A stretch of DNA of 64,000 nt from JACNKJ01 sp964344565 (GCA_964344565.1 CAYFNT010000013.1:1-64000); one strand, 5' to 3'; shown: positions 41,307 through 50,335, counted from the first letter of the stretch. The notes: generated by a model from the sequence alone, not told the origin. Made by a program: numbers and translations.

Positions 41307-42845
41307 ATGGAAAACTCCGTCGAAGGAAAGAAGGGACTGCTTCCCCTGGGAGGCATCCTCCTCCTGGGCGCGGTGCTTCGATTCTTCCGCCTGGATCAGC
41401 AGAGTTTCTGGGCCGACGAGGTGACCTCCATCTGGAAGGTGGACGGCCTGCACGGCCCCATCTTCGACAATCTCATCCACACCTTCCACGGTCCGCTGCA
41501 CATGGCGATTCTCGGTGTCTGGGGACGCATCGGCGGCTTCGGGGAATCCTGGACGCGCAGCCTTTCGGTGATCACCGGCCTCGTGGGCATCTGGCTCATC
41601 TATCTTATCGCGCGCAAGCTGGCCGGAGAGCGAACGGCACTGCTCTCGGCTCTGCTCATGGCCGTGGCGCCCTTCCACATCTGGTACTCCCAGGAAGTGC
41701 GCAACTACTCGCAGCTGATCACCCTGTCGATTCTCTCGATGATCCTGCTCATGCGCATTCTCGAACGCGGCGGAATCTGGAACTGGATCGCCTTCTTCCT
41801 CACCTCGGCGGCGGCTCTGCTCAGCAACCTGGCCGGGGCCTTTCTCATCGCGGCTCAAGGGATCTATCTGCTCATGCGCCGTCCGAAACTGGCCCTGCGC
41901 ATCGCAATCGTGCTGGCGGTGATCGTGGTGCTGCTGCTGCCCTGGATCAATAACTTCGACATCGGCTGGCGCCCCGATCTGGTGGGCAAGCAGGGTGCGG
42001 TGAGGAACATCAACTTCCATCCCATGGCCTTCGGTTTCACCCTCTCGGTCTACGCCGTCGGCGACACCGTGGGGCCGGCCCGCGACGAGATGAACCGAGG
42101 ACTGTCGGCGGGCATGTTCGTGAAGTGGCTTCCCTATTTCGCCGTCGCGGGCGCTCTCTTCGCCTTTCTATTCCTGCGGGGACTCCTCACGCGCCGCGGC
42201 AAGCCCGAGGGCGTCTGGTTCTTCCTGCTCTGGCTGCTGGCGCCCATGCTCATCACGGCGATGCTGGCCATCCTCAACATCAAGGCCTACAACGTGCGCT
42301 ACGTCTCGGTGGGCTATCCCGCTTTTATCATACTGGTGGCGGCCGGGCTCTCGGCCCTGCGCCCGCGATGGAGGACAGTCGCCCTGGTCGGCGTGCTGGC
42401 CTGCACGGCGGTTTCCCTGGGCGGACACTACTTCAACTCGCGATACTGGAAACCCGACGCACGCGAGACGGCCGCGGTTCTGAGCGAGCGCAGCCGAGCC
42501 GGGGACGCCGTGCTGGTCTATTCCATCGAGGAGCCCATGCAGCACTACTTCTCGGGCGCGGGGGAACTGCGCGGGCTGAACTGGGCGAACCCGACCCACG
42601 ATCTCTTCTGGGAGTACATGGAAGACTTCGAAGCGAACTACGACCGACTCTGGCTGGTCGACTACCGCGCCTGGTACGCCGATCCCCAGGGATTGACCAA
42701 GAAGGCATTCGCGGAGCGCTGGCGGGAAGTGGAGGTCCTCGACTTCATCGGCATCGAGGTGAGACTCTACGAGAATCCAAAACGCATTCCTGGTGAGGTG
42801 GGATATTGGCTAAGAGATACCTTTCCTCCAGTGCACTTGTACTGA
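41307..42845 (+). CDS. GT39-like membrane glycosyltransferase (ArnT/PMT superfamily)
   Basis: A 512-residue polytopic protein. The first periplasmic loop has the catalytic acidic pair in QQSFWADEVTSIWKV, the hallmark of GT-C enzymes of the ArnT/PMT type. The core has about ten transmembrane segments, including LIYLIARKLAGERTALLSALLMAVAPFHIWYSQEVRNYS, a highly typical segment. The C-terminal 130 residues form a soluble domain (SRAGDAVLVYSIEEPMQHYF). It transfers a sugar from a polyprenyl-phosphate donor to a lipid or protein acceptor on the outer face of the inner membrane. The acceptor is unknown. The next gene overlaps its 3' end by 40 bases. Confidence 0.87.
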   Translation: MENSVEGKKGLLPLGGILLLGAVLRFFRLDQQSFWADEVTSIWKVDGLHGPIFDNLIHTFHGPLHMAILGVWGRIGGFGESWTRSLSVITGLVGIWLIYLIARKLAGERTALLSALLMAVAPFHIWYSQEVRNYSQLITLSILSMILLMRILERGGIWNWIAFFLTSAAALLSNLAGAFLIAAQGIYLLMRRPKLALRIAIVLAVIVVLLLPWINNFDIGWRPDLVGKQGAVRNINFHPMAFGFTLSVYAVGDTVGPARDEMNRGLSAGMFVKWLPYFAVAGALFAFLFLRGLLTRRGKPEGVWFFLLWLLAPMLITAMLAILNIKAYNVRYVSVGYPAFIILVAAGLSALRPRWRTVALVGVLACTAVSLGGHYFNSRYWKPDARETAAVLSERSRAGDAVLVYSIEEPMQHYFSGAGELRGLNWANPTHDLFWEYMEDFEANYDRLWLVDYRAWYADPQGLTKKAFAERWREVEVLDFIGIEVRLYENPKRIPGEVGYWLRDTFPPVHLY

Positions 42846-44038
42846 TCTTCCTCCTCGCCCTCCTGGCGAGAGTGGCCTATGTCTGGACCCTAGATCCGCA
42901 GATCTTCTGGTACGACGGACAGGAGTATCAGCGCCTTGCCCATGGCATCATGGAGCAGGGCGCCTACCTGGCCCAGGACGGCAGCCCCACCGCCTTCTGG
43001 CCGCCGGGCTATCCGGCCTTCCTCGCCCTGCTCGGCGCCGAGGTCACGCCTGTGCGCATCGTGCAGGCCCTTCTCGGGGCATTGACGGCGCTGCTCGTCT
43101 ATGCGCTGGCCCGGCGCTACCTCGGACGGCGGCAGTCGCTTCTGGCCGCGGCTCTCGCGGCAGTCTATCCCCTCTACATCTACACGGCGGGCAGCTTCTA
43201 TCCCGTGGCGCTGCTGGCCTTCCTCATCTGCTCCATCTTCCTGCTGCTGCTGCGCGGCGTGCAGCAGGGCGGACGCGTCGGCGCCTTCCTGGCCGGGCTT
43301 CTGGGCGGATACGCCGCGCTCATCAGCGCCTCGGCCCTGCCGGCCATGCTCCTGACCATCCCCTGGCTATGGATCGAGGGCGAACGGGAGAAGCGAAGCC
43401 GCGGGCGATCCCTGGCCTTCTTCTTCGCCCTGGCCCTGCTGCTGGTTGTGGGGGGATGGACCGCGCGCAACTGGTCGCAGTTCGGGCGTCCCATTCCCGT
43501 GTCGCTCAACGGCGGCTACAACTTCTGGCTGGGGAACTACCCAGGGGTGAAGGCGACCACGGGCAATCGATGGACAGAAGAAATGCAGGAGGAGTATCGA
43601 ATCCTCGCCGAGGAGAATCCGGGAGAGGCCGCCCTGGACGCGGCCCTCAGGAGCAAGGCCTTCGACTACATCGGCGAGAGCCCCGGGCGCTTCCTGGGCC
43701 TCAGCGCGGCCAAGGGTCTGAACCTGTGGCGGTTCTATCCCCAGCCCATGACCGAGGACAGGCCGGGACTCAATGCCGAGAAGCTCATCAGCATCCTGAG
43801 CTACGGGCTGGCTCTGCCCTTCGCGCTCTTCTTCCTCTTCGTTTCCCTGAAACGTTGGTCCGGGGCCAGGCTGGCCCTGATCTTCTTCCTGGCCTACACG
43901 GCCATCCACGCGGTGGTGCTTTCGAAGTTCCGTTTCCGGCTGCCCCTGGACGGCATCCTGCTCATCTTCGCGGCGGGGGGATTGGGCGCGATGCTGAAGA
44001 CCTTCGGCTGGAAGATCCTGGAGGATCCGAAGCGCTAG
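42806..44038 (+). CDS. GT39-like membrane glycosyltransferase
   Basis: A 410-residue polytopic GT-C protein. TTG 42806 has AGGTGGG upstream and overlaps the previous gene by 40 bases, so the two are co-translated. The first loop carries WTLDPQIFWYDGQEYQRLAHGI, matching the acidic catalytic-loop position of the family with an Asp-Gly-Gln-Glu variant, then PPGYPAFLALLG and a YALARRYLGRRQSLLAAAL segment. It probably acts with its neighbour on a surface glycan or lipid. Its TAG stop shares the CTAG palindrome (44035-44038) with the convergent sufT stop. Confidence 0.85.
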   Translation: MAKRYLSSSALVLIFLLALLARVAYVWTLDPQIFWYDGQEYQRLAHGIMEQGAYLAQDGSPTAFWPPGYPAFLALLGAEVTPVRIVQALLGALTALLVYALARRYLGRRQSLLAAALAAVYPLYIYTAGSFYPVALLAFLICSIFLLLLRGVQQGGRVGAFLAGLLGGYAALISASALPAMLLTIPWLWIEGEREKRSRGRSLAFFFALALLLVVGGWTARNWSQFGRPIPVSLNGGYNFWLGNYPGVKATTGNRWTEEMQEEYRILAEENPGEAALDAALRSKAFDYIGESPGRFLGLSAAKGLNLWRFYPQPMTEDRPGLNAEKLISILSYGLALPFALFFLFVSLKRWSGARLALIFFLAYTAIHAVVLSKFRFRLPLDGILLIFAAGGLGAMLKTFGWKILEDPKR

Positions 44039-44367
44039 AAGAATCCCAGAGCGACCCGGGCGGCCTCGCTCATCTTGGAAGGTTCCCAGGCGGGCTCCCA
44101 GACCAGTTCGAGCTTCACGCCGGTGACTCCGGCCACGTTCGCCGCCTTTTCCTGAACCTCGCCCGGAAGTGTTCCGGCCACGGGACAGGCCGGCGAGGTG
44201 AGGGTCATGTCGATCTCCACGGCGCCTTCCTCGCTCACGTCCACGCGGTAGATGAGGCCCAGCTCCCAGATGTCCACGGGAATCTCCGGATCGTAGACGG
44301 TCTTGAGGACCTGCACGACGCGATCGCGCACGGCCGCCGGATCGTTGGTGCTCTTGTAGACGCTCAC
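44035..44367 (-). CDS. sufT: SUF-associated MIP18/DUF59 protein (SufT-type)
   Basis: A 110-residue protein of the MIP18/PaaD-like family. Key features are LKTVYDPEIPVDIWELGLIYRVDVSE and the conserved Cys in LTSPACPVAGTLPGEV. It is the last gene of the SUF operon. Proteins of this family help mature Fe-S proteins, probably as carriers or client-specific factors. It follows sufU by 9 bases. The stop overlaps the convergent GT39 stop by 4 bases. Confidence 0.9.
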   Translation of the reverse strand: MSVYKSTNDPAAVRDRVVQVLKTVYDPEIPVDIWELGLIYRVDVSEEGAVEIDMTLTSPACPVAGTLPGEVQEKAANVAGVTGVKLELVWEPAWEPSKMSEAARVALGFF

Positions 44368-44376
44368 GCGAGGCTC

Positions 44377-44829
44377 CTATTCGGTCTTGGCCGCTTCGCC
44401 CGAGCGGTCCAGGGCGTTTTCCAGGGTGTGCCAGCAGAGGGTCGCGCACTTCACGCGCATGGGGAACTCGCGTACGCCCGCGAAGACGGCGAGCTTGCCG
44501 AGTCTGGAGTCGTCGGGCTCTTCGTCGGTGGGCGCGGTGGCCATGTCCACGAAGGCCTGAATCAATTCCCGGGCTTCCTGCTCGCTCCTGCCCTTGAGCA
44601 CGCCGGTGAGCATGGAGGCCGAGGCGGTGGAGATGGCGCAGCCCTCGCCCTCGAAGGACAGGTCGGCGACCCTGCCGTCCTCGATTTTCAGGTAGAGGGT
44701 GAGCCGATCGCCGCAGAGGGGATTGTGCCCCTCGGCGCTGAGGTCGGCGTCCTCGATCTTGCGGTGGTTCCGCGGGCGCCGCCCGTGATCGAGGATGACT
44801 TCCTGATAGAGATCGCGCAGATCGCTCAT
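44377..44829 (-). CDS. sufU: Fe-S cluster assembly scaffold / sulfur acceptor SufU
   Basis: A 150-residue NifU-N-like protein. The three conserved cysteines are present: C39 in NPLCGD with Asp41, C64 in GEGCAIS and the late KCATLCW motif near residue 128. The insertion between the second and third motifs distinguishes SufU from IscU. In Firmicutes-type systems SufU is a zinc-dependent sulfurtransferase that takes sulfur from SufS. No SufE gene is present here, consistent with that arrangement. Its ATG overlaps the sufS stop (ATGA). Confidence 0.92.
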   Translation of the reverse strand: MSDLRDLYQEVILDHGRRPRNHRKIEDADLSAEGHNPLCGDRLTLYLKIEDGRVADLSFEGEGCAISTASASMLTGVLKGRSEQEARELIQAFVDMATAPTDEEPDDSRLGKLAVFAGVREFPMRVKCATLCWHTLENALDRSGEAAKTE

Positions 44830-46079
44830 GCTCCGAACATCTCCCTGACCTTGGCGAGGCCCGCCGCGAGGGCGTCCACGTCTTCCCGGGTATTGTAGAA
44901 AGCGAAGGATGCGCGGGTGGTGCCGCTGACGCCCATGGCGTCCATGATCGGCTGAGCGCAATGATGGCCGGCTCGGACGGCGATGCCTTCGGCGTCCAGA
45001 ATCGTGGCGATGTCGTGGGGGTGGACCTCGTCCATGAGGAAGGAGATGGCGCCCACGCGCTCCGCTTCCGGCGCGGCGATGCGCAGGCCCGCTTCCCCGC
45101 CCAGACGCTCCATGGCGTAGGCCATGAGGTCGGAGCCGTAGGCGTGAATCGCCTCCATGCCCACGCCTTCCAGATAGTCGATGGCCGCGCCCAATCCCAT
45201 GACCTCGCTGATGGCCGGAGTGCCGGCCTCGAACTTCCAGGGCAGCTCGTTGAAGCTCGTCTTCTCGAGGGTGACCGAGCGGATCATGTCGCCGCCGCCC
45301 TGCCAGGGAGGCATGCGTTCCAGCAGCTCGCGCTTTCCGTAGAGCACGCCGATGCCCGTGGGTCCGTAGAGCTTGTGCGCGCTGAAGGCGTAGAAATCGC
45401 AGTCCAGTTCGCGGACGTCCACAGGCATGTGGGGCACGGCCTGGGCACCGTCCACGAGCACGGGCACGCCCCGCCGCTTCGCTTCGGCGATGACCTCCCG
45501 CAGGGGCTGCACGTTGCCCAGGGCGTTGGACACGTGACCCAGGGCCACGAGCCGGGTGCGGTCGCTGAAGAGCTCGTCCAGGTCGGAGAGGTCCAGCTCC
45601 CCGCTCTCGTTCATTCGGATGAAACGCAGCTGCACGCGCTTTTCGGCGGCCAGCAACTGCCAGGGCACCAGGTTGGAGTGATGCTCCATCTCGGTGAGCA
45701 GGATCTCGTCGCCCTCGCGGATCTGCGAACGCCCGTAGCTCTGGGCCACCAGGTTGATGCCCTCGGTGGTGCCGCGGGTGAAGACGATCTCGGCGGATTC
45801 GGCGGCGTTCACGAAACGGCGAACCTTCTCGCGCACTTCCTCGAAGTCCAGGGTGGCCCGGGCGCTGAGTTCGTAGACGCCGCGATGGATGTTCGCGTAG
45901 CCCTCCTGCTGGAATCGGCTTATGGCCTCGATGACCTGCCGCGGCTTCTGGGCGCTGGCCGCGCTGTCCAGGAAGACCAGACGCTTCCCTCGCACATCCC
46001 GCTCGAGGATGGGGAAGTCCTTTCGCAGGTGGCTAAGGTCGACGACGTCGATCTTGGGGCTGTCGCTGGGAACGCTCAT
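44826..46079 (-). CDS. sufS: Cysteine desulfurase SufS
   Basis: A 417-residue PLP enzyme that removes sulfur from cysteine, giving alanine and an enzyme persulfide for cluster building. Landmarks are FLDSAASAQKPRQVI, RGTTEGINLVAQSY, MEHHSNLVPWQLLA, the PLP Lys236 in FSAHKLYGPTG and the catalytic Cys374 in RAGHHCAQP. The start 46079 (MSVPSDSPK) fits a GACGAGGAC stretch upstream, and the longer open frame is only antisense-coding extension. It sits between sufD and sufU and passes sulfur to SufU. Confidence 0.95.
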   Translation of the reverse strand: MSVPSDSPKIDVVDLSHLRKDFPILERDVRGKRLVFLDSAASAQKPRQVIEAISRFQQEGYANIHRGVYELSARATLDFEEVREKVRRFVNAAESAEIVFTRGTTEGINLVAQSYGRSQIREGDEILLTEMEHHSNLVPWQLLAAEKRVQLRFIRMNESGELDLSDLDELFSDRTRLVALGHVSNALGNVQPLREVIAEAKRRGVPVLVDGAQAVPHMPVDVRELDCDFYAFSAHKLYGPTGIGVLYGKRELLERMPPWQGGGDMIRSVTLEKTSFNELPWKFEAGTPAISEVMGLGAAIDYLEGVGMEAIHAYGSDLMAYAMERLGGEAGLRIAAPEAERVGAISFLMDEVHPHDIATILDAEGIAVRAGHHCAQPIMDAMGVSGTTRASFAFYNTREDVDALAAGLAKVREMFGA

Positions 46080-46093
46080 CCCGTCCTCGTCTC

Positions 46094-47401
46094 CTAGTTG
46101 GGAAGCCGCAGGCGCAGTTCCTCGCTGAGGCGGCTGCGCACCGGTTCCAGGTCCATCTTCTCCAGGATCTCCCGGGCGAAGGCGAAGGTGAGCATGGCCC
46201 GGGCCTCGCTCTCGCCGATGCCTCTCGAGCGAAGGAAGAAGACCTGCCGCTCGTCGAGCTGTCCCGTGGTGGATCCATGGCTGCACTTCACATCGTCGGC
46301 GTAGATTTCGAGCATGGGCAGGCTCGTGACCTTGGCGTCATCGGAGAGCAGCAGGTTGCGGTTGCTCTGCAGGGCGTCGGTCTTCTGGGCGTCCTGATCC
46401 ACGAGGATGAGCCCGCCGAAGACCGCATCGGCCTCTCCGTCGAGGATGCCCTTGTAGAGTTCCTCGGTGCGACAGTCCGGGCTCGAGTGCTGAACCCGGG
46501 TCTGATGGTCCATGTGCTGCTTGCCGCGGGCCAGGTAGAGCCCGCCCAGGGCGCAGAAGGACTCGGGATCGGCCAGCTGAACCTGGGTGCCCCGTCGCAG
46601 CTGGGCTCCGCCCAGGGAAACTTCGTGGCTGTGGTAGCTGCCGCCGCGCCCCACGTTGGCGCCGGCCCATCCGATGTGCGTGGAAGCTTCGTTTTCGCGC
46701 TGAAGCCTGTAGTGGTCGAGTCGGCTGCCTGGCTCGCAGTAGATCTCGGTGGCCGCCACGCTGAAGTGGGGAGCATCGTCGAGGCTTCCGTAGGTCTCGA
46801 TCACCGAGGCCCGCGCGCCTTCATCCACGCAGATGATGTTCCGCGGGAAGTTGGCCACGGGCTGGTCGCCCGCGCTCAGATGCAGCACCTGCACCGGAGC
46901 GTCCAGTTCCAGGTTGCGGGGCACCCGGAAGCAGAGGCCGTCCTGCATGAGGTAGGTGTTCAGGGCCAGAGGCGAGTGCTCGTCGATCTCCACGAGTCCG
47001 CCCAGCTTCTGGGGCAGGATCTCCTCATGCACCGATTCGCTGATGGGGGCCAGGTGGATTTCCTCGGGCAGGCCGTCCAGGGCGGAAAGCCGCGCCTGGA
47101 AGCGTCCGTTGACGAAGACGAGGACGGGGCCATCAAGGCCGGAGAAGAGGTAGGGAGCGATGTCTTCGGCGCTGAGGTCCGCGGGCGCTTCGGCTCCGAA
47201 ACGGTAGTCCCGGTCGAAGGCCTCGCCCGGACGGAAGTGGCGCCAGTGCTCGTCCCGTCGCGTGGGGAGCCCGGCCTCCCGGAACCACTCCAGGCCGCGG
47301 CCGCGCAATTCGCCCATCCAGGCGGGTTCGTTCTTCGCGCCGGGGCGCAGGCTCGCTAGATGCTCCGGGTCGAAGACCCTGTTTGCCGTCACTTTGCTCA
47401 T
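46094..47401 (-). CDS. sufD: Fe-S cluster scaffold subunit SufD
   Basis: A 435-residue beta-helical protein. It starts MSKVTANRVFDPEHLA. An N-terminal helical part contains LPTRRDEHWRHF, and the core has the SUF-B/D repeats (HIGWAGANVGRGGSYHSH, DHQTRVQHSSPDCRTEELYKGI, VFGGLILVDQDAQKTDALQSNRNLLL). A late conserved YADDVKCSHGSTTGQL follows. SufB2C2D or SufBCD complexes assemble clusters using ATP from SufC. The gene is 10 bases after sufC on the same strand. Confidence 0.94.
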   Translation of the reverse strand: MSKVTANRVFDPEHLASLRPGAKNEPAWMGELRGRGLEWFREAGLPTRRDEHWRHFRPGEAFDRDYRFGAEAPADLSAEDIAPYLFSGLDGPVLVFVNGRFQARLSALDGLPEEIHLAPISESVHEEILPQKLGGLVEIDEHSPLALNTYLMQDGLCFRVPRNLELDAPVQVLHLSAGDQPVANFPRNIICVDEGARASVIETYGSLDDAPHFSVAATEIYCEPGSRLDHYRLQRENEASTHIGWAGANVGRGGSYHSHEVSLGGAQLRRGTQVQLADPESFCALGGLYLARGKQHMDHQTRVQHSSPDCRTEELYKGILDGEADAVFGGLILVDQDAQKTDALQSNRNLLLSDDAKVTSLPMLEIYADDVKCSHGSTTGQLDERQVFFLRSRGIGESEARAMLTFAFAREILEKMDLEPVRSRLSEELRLRLPN

Positions 47402-47411
47402 GCTCTCCGCC

Positions 47412-48176
47412 TCAGGCCTTCTGGGCGCTGCCCGCCCGTTCCACGATCCAGCCGTAGCCGTTCTTCTCGAGCTCCTGCGCCAGTTCCTTGCCGCCGGTCT
47501 TGATGATGCGCCCCCCATGCAGCACGTGCACCACGTCGGGAACGATGTAGTCGAGCAGTCGCTGATAGTGGGTGATGACCACCTGTGAGCGCTCCGGCGA
47601 GCGCAGGGCGTTGACGCCTTCGGCGACGATCTTCAGTGCGTCGATGTCAAGGCCCGAGTCAGTCTCGTCGAGGATGGCCAGTTCGGGCTCGAGCATGGCC
47701 ATCTGGAATCCTTCGTTGCGCTTCTTCTCGCCGCCGGAGAATCCGACGTTGAGGGAGCGGATCATGAGCTTCTTGTCGAGGCCGAACTGATCCATCCTCT
47801 CCTGGGCGAGTTCCATGAAGTCCATGGCGTCCAGCTCCTCCTCGCCGCGATGCTTGCGAAGGGCGTTGATGGCGGTGCGCAGGAAGTAGAGATTGCTCAC
47901 CCCGGGGATCTCCACCGGGTATTGGAAGGCCAGGAAAACGCCTTCCCGCGCGCGCTCTTCGGGCGCGAGATCCAGCAGGTCCTTGTCGTGGAACTGCACC
48001 TGTCCCTCGGTGACCTCGAAGGTCTCGTTGCCTGCCAAGACCTGCGCCAAGGTGCTCTTGCCCGAACCGTTGGGGCCCATGATGGCGTGCACCTCGCCGG
48101 GCTTCACCGTGAGGTTGACGCCGTGAAGAATGTCCTTCCCGTCCACGCGGGCCTTGAGATTGCGGATTTCCAGCAT
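47412..48176 (-). CDS. sufC: Fe-S assembly ATPase SufC
   Basis: A 254-residue ABC-type ATPase. Start 48176 (MLEIRNLKARVDGK) has AAGGAGAGG upstream. Walker A is GPNGSGKST, the signature-like segment is VGFSGGEKKRNEGFQMAML, Walker B is LAILDETDSGLD and the switch His is VITHYQRLL. It is soluble and drives conformational change in the SufBCD scaffold. The overall match to SufC (rather than transporter ATPases) is shown by SGGEKKRNE and by its position between sufB and sufD. Confidence 0.95.
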   Translation of the reverse strand: MLEIRNLKARVDGKDILHGVNLTVKPGEVHAIMGPNGSGKSTLAQVLAGNETFEVTEGQVQFHDKDLLDLAPEERAREGVFLAFQYPVEIPGVSNLYFLRTAINALRKHRGEEELDAMDFMELAQERMDQFGLDKKLMIRSLNVGFSGGEKKRNEGFQMAMLEPELAILDETDSGLDIDALKIVAEGVNALRSPERSQVVITHYQRLLDYIVPDVVHVLHGGRIIKTGGKELAQELEKNGYGWIVERAGSAQKA

Positions 48177-48196
48177 TCGCTTCCTCTCCTTCGTCG

Positions 48197-49651
48197 CTAA
48201 CCGACGCTTCCTTCCAGGCTGACGCCCAGGAGCTTCTGCGCCTCCACGGCGAACTCCATGGGCAATTCCGCGAAGACTTCCTTGCAGAAGCCGCCCACGA
48301 TCATCGTGAGGGCGTCCTCGCTGTCGATGCCTCGCTGGAGGCAGTAGAAAATCTGATCCTCGCCGATCTTGGTGGTGGTGGCCTCGTGCTCCACCTGGGC
48401 ACTGGGGTGCCCGGTCTCGATGACGGGGAATGTGTGGGCGCCGCAGCGGTCGCCGATGAGCAGGGAGTCGCACTGTGTGAAGTTGCGCGCGCCCTCGGCC
48501 TTGCTACCGACCCTCACGAGGCCGCGATAGGTCTGCTGCCCCTTGCCCGCCGAGATTCCCTTCGAGATGATCGTGCTCTTGGTGTTCTTGCCCAGGTGGA
48601 TCATCTTCGTGCCGGTGTCGGCCTGCTGCATGTTGTTGGTGAGAGCCACCGAGTAGAACTCGCCGATGGAGCCCTCGCCCTTCAGAACGCAGCTCGGATA
48701 CTTCCAGGTGATGGCCGAACCGGTTTCCACCTGGGTCCAGGAGATCTTCGAATTCTCCCCAGCGCAGAGTCCGCGCTTGGTGACGAAGTTGTAGATTCCG
48801 CCCACGCCGTTCTTGTCTCCGGGATACCAGTTCTGCACGGTGGAGTACTTGATCTTGGCGTCCTTCTGCGCCACCAGTTCGACGATGGCTGCGTGCAGCT
48901 GGTTCTCGTCCCGCATGGGCGCTGTGCAGCCCTCGAGGTAACTCACCGAAGAAGCTTCCTCGGCGACGATGAGCGTGCGCTCGAACTGCCCCGTGTTGGC
49001 CTCGTTGATGCGGAAGTAGGTGGACAGTTCCATGGGGCACTTCACGCCCTTGGGAATGTGCACGAAGGAGCCGTCGGTGAAGACCGCCGAGTTCAGCGCC
49101 GCGAAGTAGTTGTCGGTGTAGGGCACCACCGAGCCCATGTACTTCCTCACCAGCTCGGGATGATCCTTCACCGCCTCGGAGAAGCTGCAGAAGATGATGC
49201 CCAGCTCCGCGAGCTTCTCCTTGAAGGTGGTGGCCACCGAGACGCTGTCGAAGACCGCGTCGACGGCCACGACACCGGCGAGCACCTTCTGCTCGTCCAG
49301 GGGAATGCCCAGCTTGTCGAAGGTCGCGCGCAGTTCGGGATCCACCTCGTCCATGCTCTCCAGCTGCGGCTTCTTCTTGGGAGCGGAGAAGTAGCTGATG
49401 GCCTGGTAGTCGATTGGATCGTAATCGACCTTGGGCCAGTGGGGTTCCTCCATCTTCTGCCAATAGCGGAAGGCCTTCAGGCGGAAATCCAGCAACCACT
49501 CGGGCTCCTCCTTCCTGGAGGAGATGTGGCGGATCACCTCTTCGTTCAGTCCGGGAGGAAGGGTCTCCGATTCGATATTGGAGACGAAGCCGTACTTGTA
49601 TTCCTGATCGGCGAAATCCTGGATGATCTTCTCGTCGCTGGACAGGCTCAT
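48197..49651 (-). CDS. sufB: Fe-S cluster scaffold subunit SufB
   Basis: A 484-residue protein. It begins MSLSSDEKIIQDFADQEYKYGF, and its ATG overlaps the upstream regulator stop (ATGA at 49648-49651). Typical SufB segments include WLLDFRLKAFRYWQKMEEP, FVHIPKGVKCPMELSTYFRIN, SVSYLEGCTAPMRDENQLHAA, YSTVQNWYPGD and the C-terminal DQIFYCLQRGIDSEDAL with VGGFCKEVF. These contain the conserved cysteines used for cluster assembly. It is the central scaffold with SufC and SufD. Confidence 0.95.
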   Translation of the reverse strand: MSLSSDEKIIQDFADQEYKYGFVSNIESETLPPGLNEEVIRHISSRKEEPEWLLDFRLKAFRYWQKMEEPHWPKVDYDPIDYQAISYFSAPKKKPQLESMDEVDPELRATFDKLGIPLDEQKVLAGVVAVDAVFDSVSVATTFKEKLAELGIIFCSFSEAVKDHPELVRKYMGSVVPYTDNYFAALNSAVFTDGSFVHIPKGVKCPMELSTYFRINEANTGQFERTLIVAEEASSVSYLEGCTAPMRDENQLHAAIVELVAQKDAKIKYSTVQNWYPGDKNGVGGIYNFVTKRGLCAGENSKISWTQVETGSAITWKYPSCVLKGEGSIGEFYSVALTNNMQQADTGTKMIHLGKNTKSTIISKGISAGKGQQTYRGLVRVGSKAEGARNFTQCDSLLIGDRCGAHTFPVIETGHPSAQVEHEATTTKIGEDQIFYCLQRGIDSEDALTMIVGGFCKEVFAELPMEFAVEAQKLLGVSLEGSVG

Positions 49652-50109
49652 CGTTCGATCTCCATGGTTGTTCCGGCTACTTCGCCGCGATGGCGGGCCA
49701 GGTTGAGCAGGAGCGAGTCGCTCATGTCGGCCAGGGTGACTTCCCGAAGCGCGTCGATGACGCGCTGGTTGATCCAATGCCAACTGTCGCTGGCGCCGCA
49801 GGCGTCCACGTGCTCGCAGTCGCCGTCCACGCAGGCGGTCATGGAAACGGGGCCTTCCAGGGCGACGAGGATCTGGGCCAGGTCGATGGCCTCGGGCTGG
49901 CGGGCGAGACTGTAGCCGCCCTTGGCCCCTCGCTGCGACTGGAGCAGACCGCCCTTGGCCAGCAGTTTGAGCAGCTTGCTCACCGTGGGCTGGGGCAGGC
50001 CGAGTTCCGCGGACAGGTCTCGGGCGGTCCGACAGCCCTGATCCCGACGGCGGGAGAGCTCGGTCATGAGCACTACGCCGTAATCGCTTAGTTTTGAAAG
50101 CTTTATCAT
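49648..50109 (-). CDS. Rrf2-family Fe-S regulator of the SUF operon
   Basis: A 153-residue winged-helix regulator and first gene of the SUF operon. The DNA-binding region is MIKLSKLSDYGVVLMTELSRR, LSAELGLPQPTVSKLLKLLAKGGLL and QRGAKGGYSLARQPEAI. The three cysteines CVDGDCEHVDAC are the typical Rrf2 cluster ligands for a [2Fe-2S] or similar centre. It probably senses Fe-S status and represses or activates suf transcription through the two dyads at 50126-50142 and 50195-50211. ATG 50109 fits the family N-terminus; an upstream in-frame TTG at 50133 lies beside the first dyad and is less likely. Confidence 0.9.
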   Translation of the reverse strand: MIKLSKLSDYGVVLMTELSRRRDQGCRTARDLSAELGLPQPTVSKLLKLLAKGGLLQSQRGAKGGYSLARQPEAIDLAQILVALEGPVSMTACVDGDCEHVDACGASDSWHWINQRVIDALREVTLADMSDSLLLNLARHRGEVAGTTMEIER

Positions 50110-50125
50110 CTCGGCCCACTTATTC

Positions 50126-50142
50126 AGTACCAAATCGGTTCT
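50126..50142 (-). promoter_or_regulatory. Candidate Rrf2 operator, proximal
   Basis: Dyad AGTACC-AAATC-GGTTCT (17 bases), 17 bases upstream of the regulator start codon. It shares the pattern of the distal copy at 50195-50211. Confidence 0.6.
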
Positions 50143-50194
50143 ATATCCCGCAGCCCCAAGTTAGTCGGGCTCGGGCCCCCTCGCAAGGGATAAA

Positions 50195-50211
50195 GGGACC
50201 AAATAGGTACT
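50195..50211 (-). promoter_or_regulatory. Candidate Rrf2 operator, distal
   Basis: Dyad GGGACC-AAATA-GGTACT (17 bases). With the proximal site it gives consensus AGTACC-AAATm-GGTACT, centres 69 bases apart. Confidence 0.6.
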
Positions 50212-50281
50212 TTTTCTCGGACTGGAGGAAACCGATGGAATCCGATGCCCGCCAGGAGCTTGCATTCCGGCGCCGCCGCGG

Positions 50282-50310
50282 TTGAACCCGACCGCCCCGG
50301 CCGTTATGGT
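50282..50310 (+). promoter_or_regulatory. Promoter of the beta-helix lipoprotein gene
   Basis: TTGAAC (50282-50287), 17-base spacer, TATGGT (50305-50310), followed by AAAGGAGG and a GTG start. Confidence 0.6.
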
Positions 50311-50335
50311 GGGACCTCGCCAAAGGAGGATCGCA

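Noticed and set aside
48197..50119. Longer SufB frame starting at 50119
   Set aside because: The extension covers the Rrf2 gene in another frame; MSLSSDEK at 49651 overlaps the Rrf2 stop as ATGA and fits the family start.
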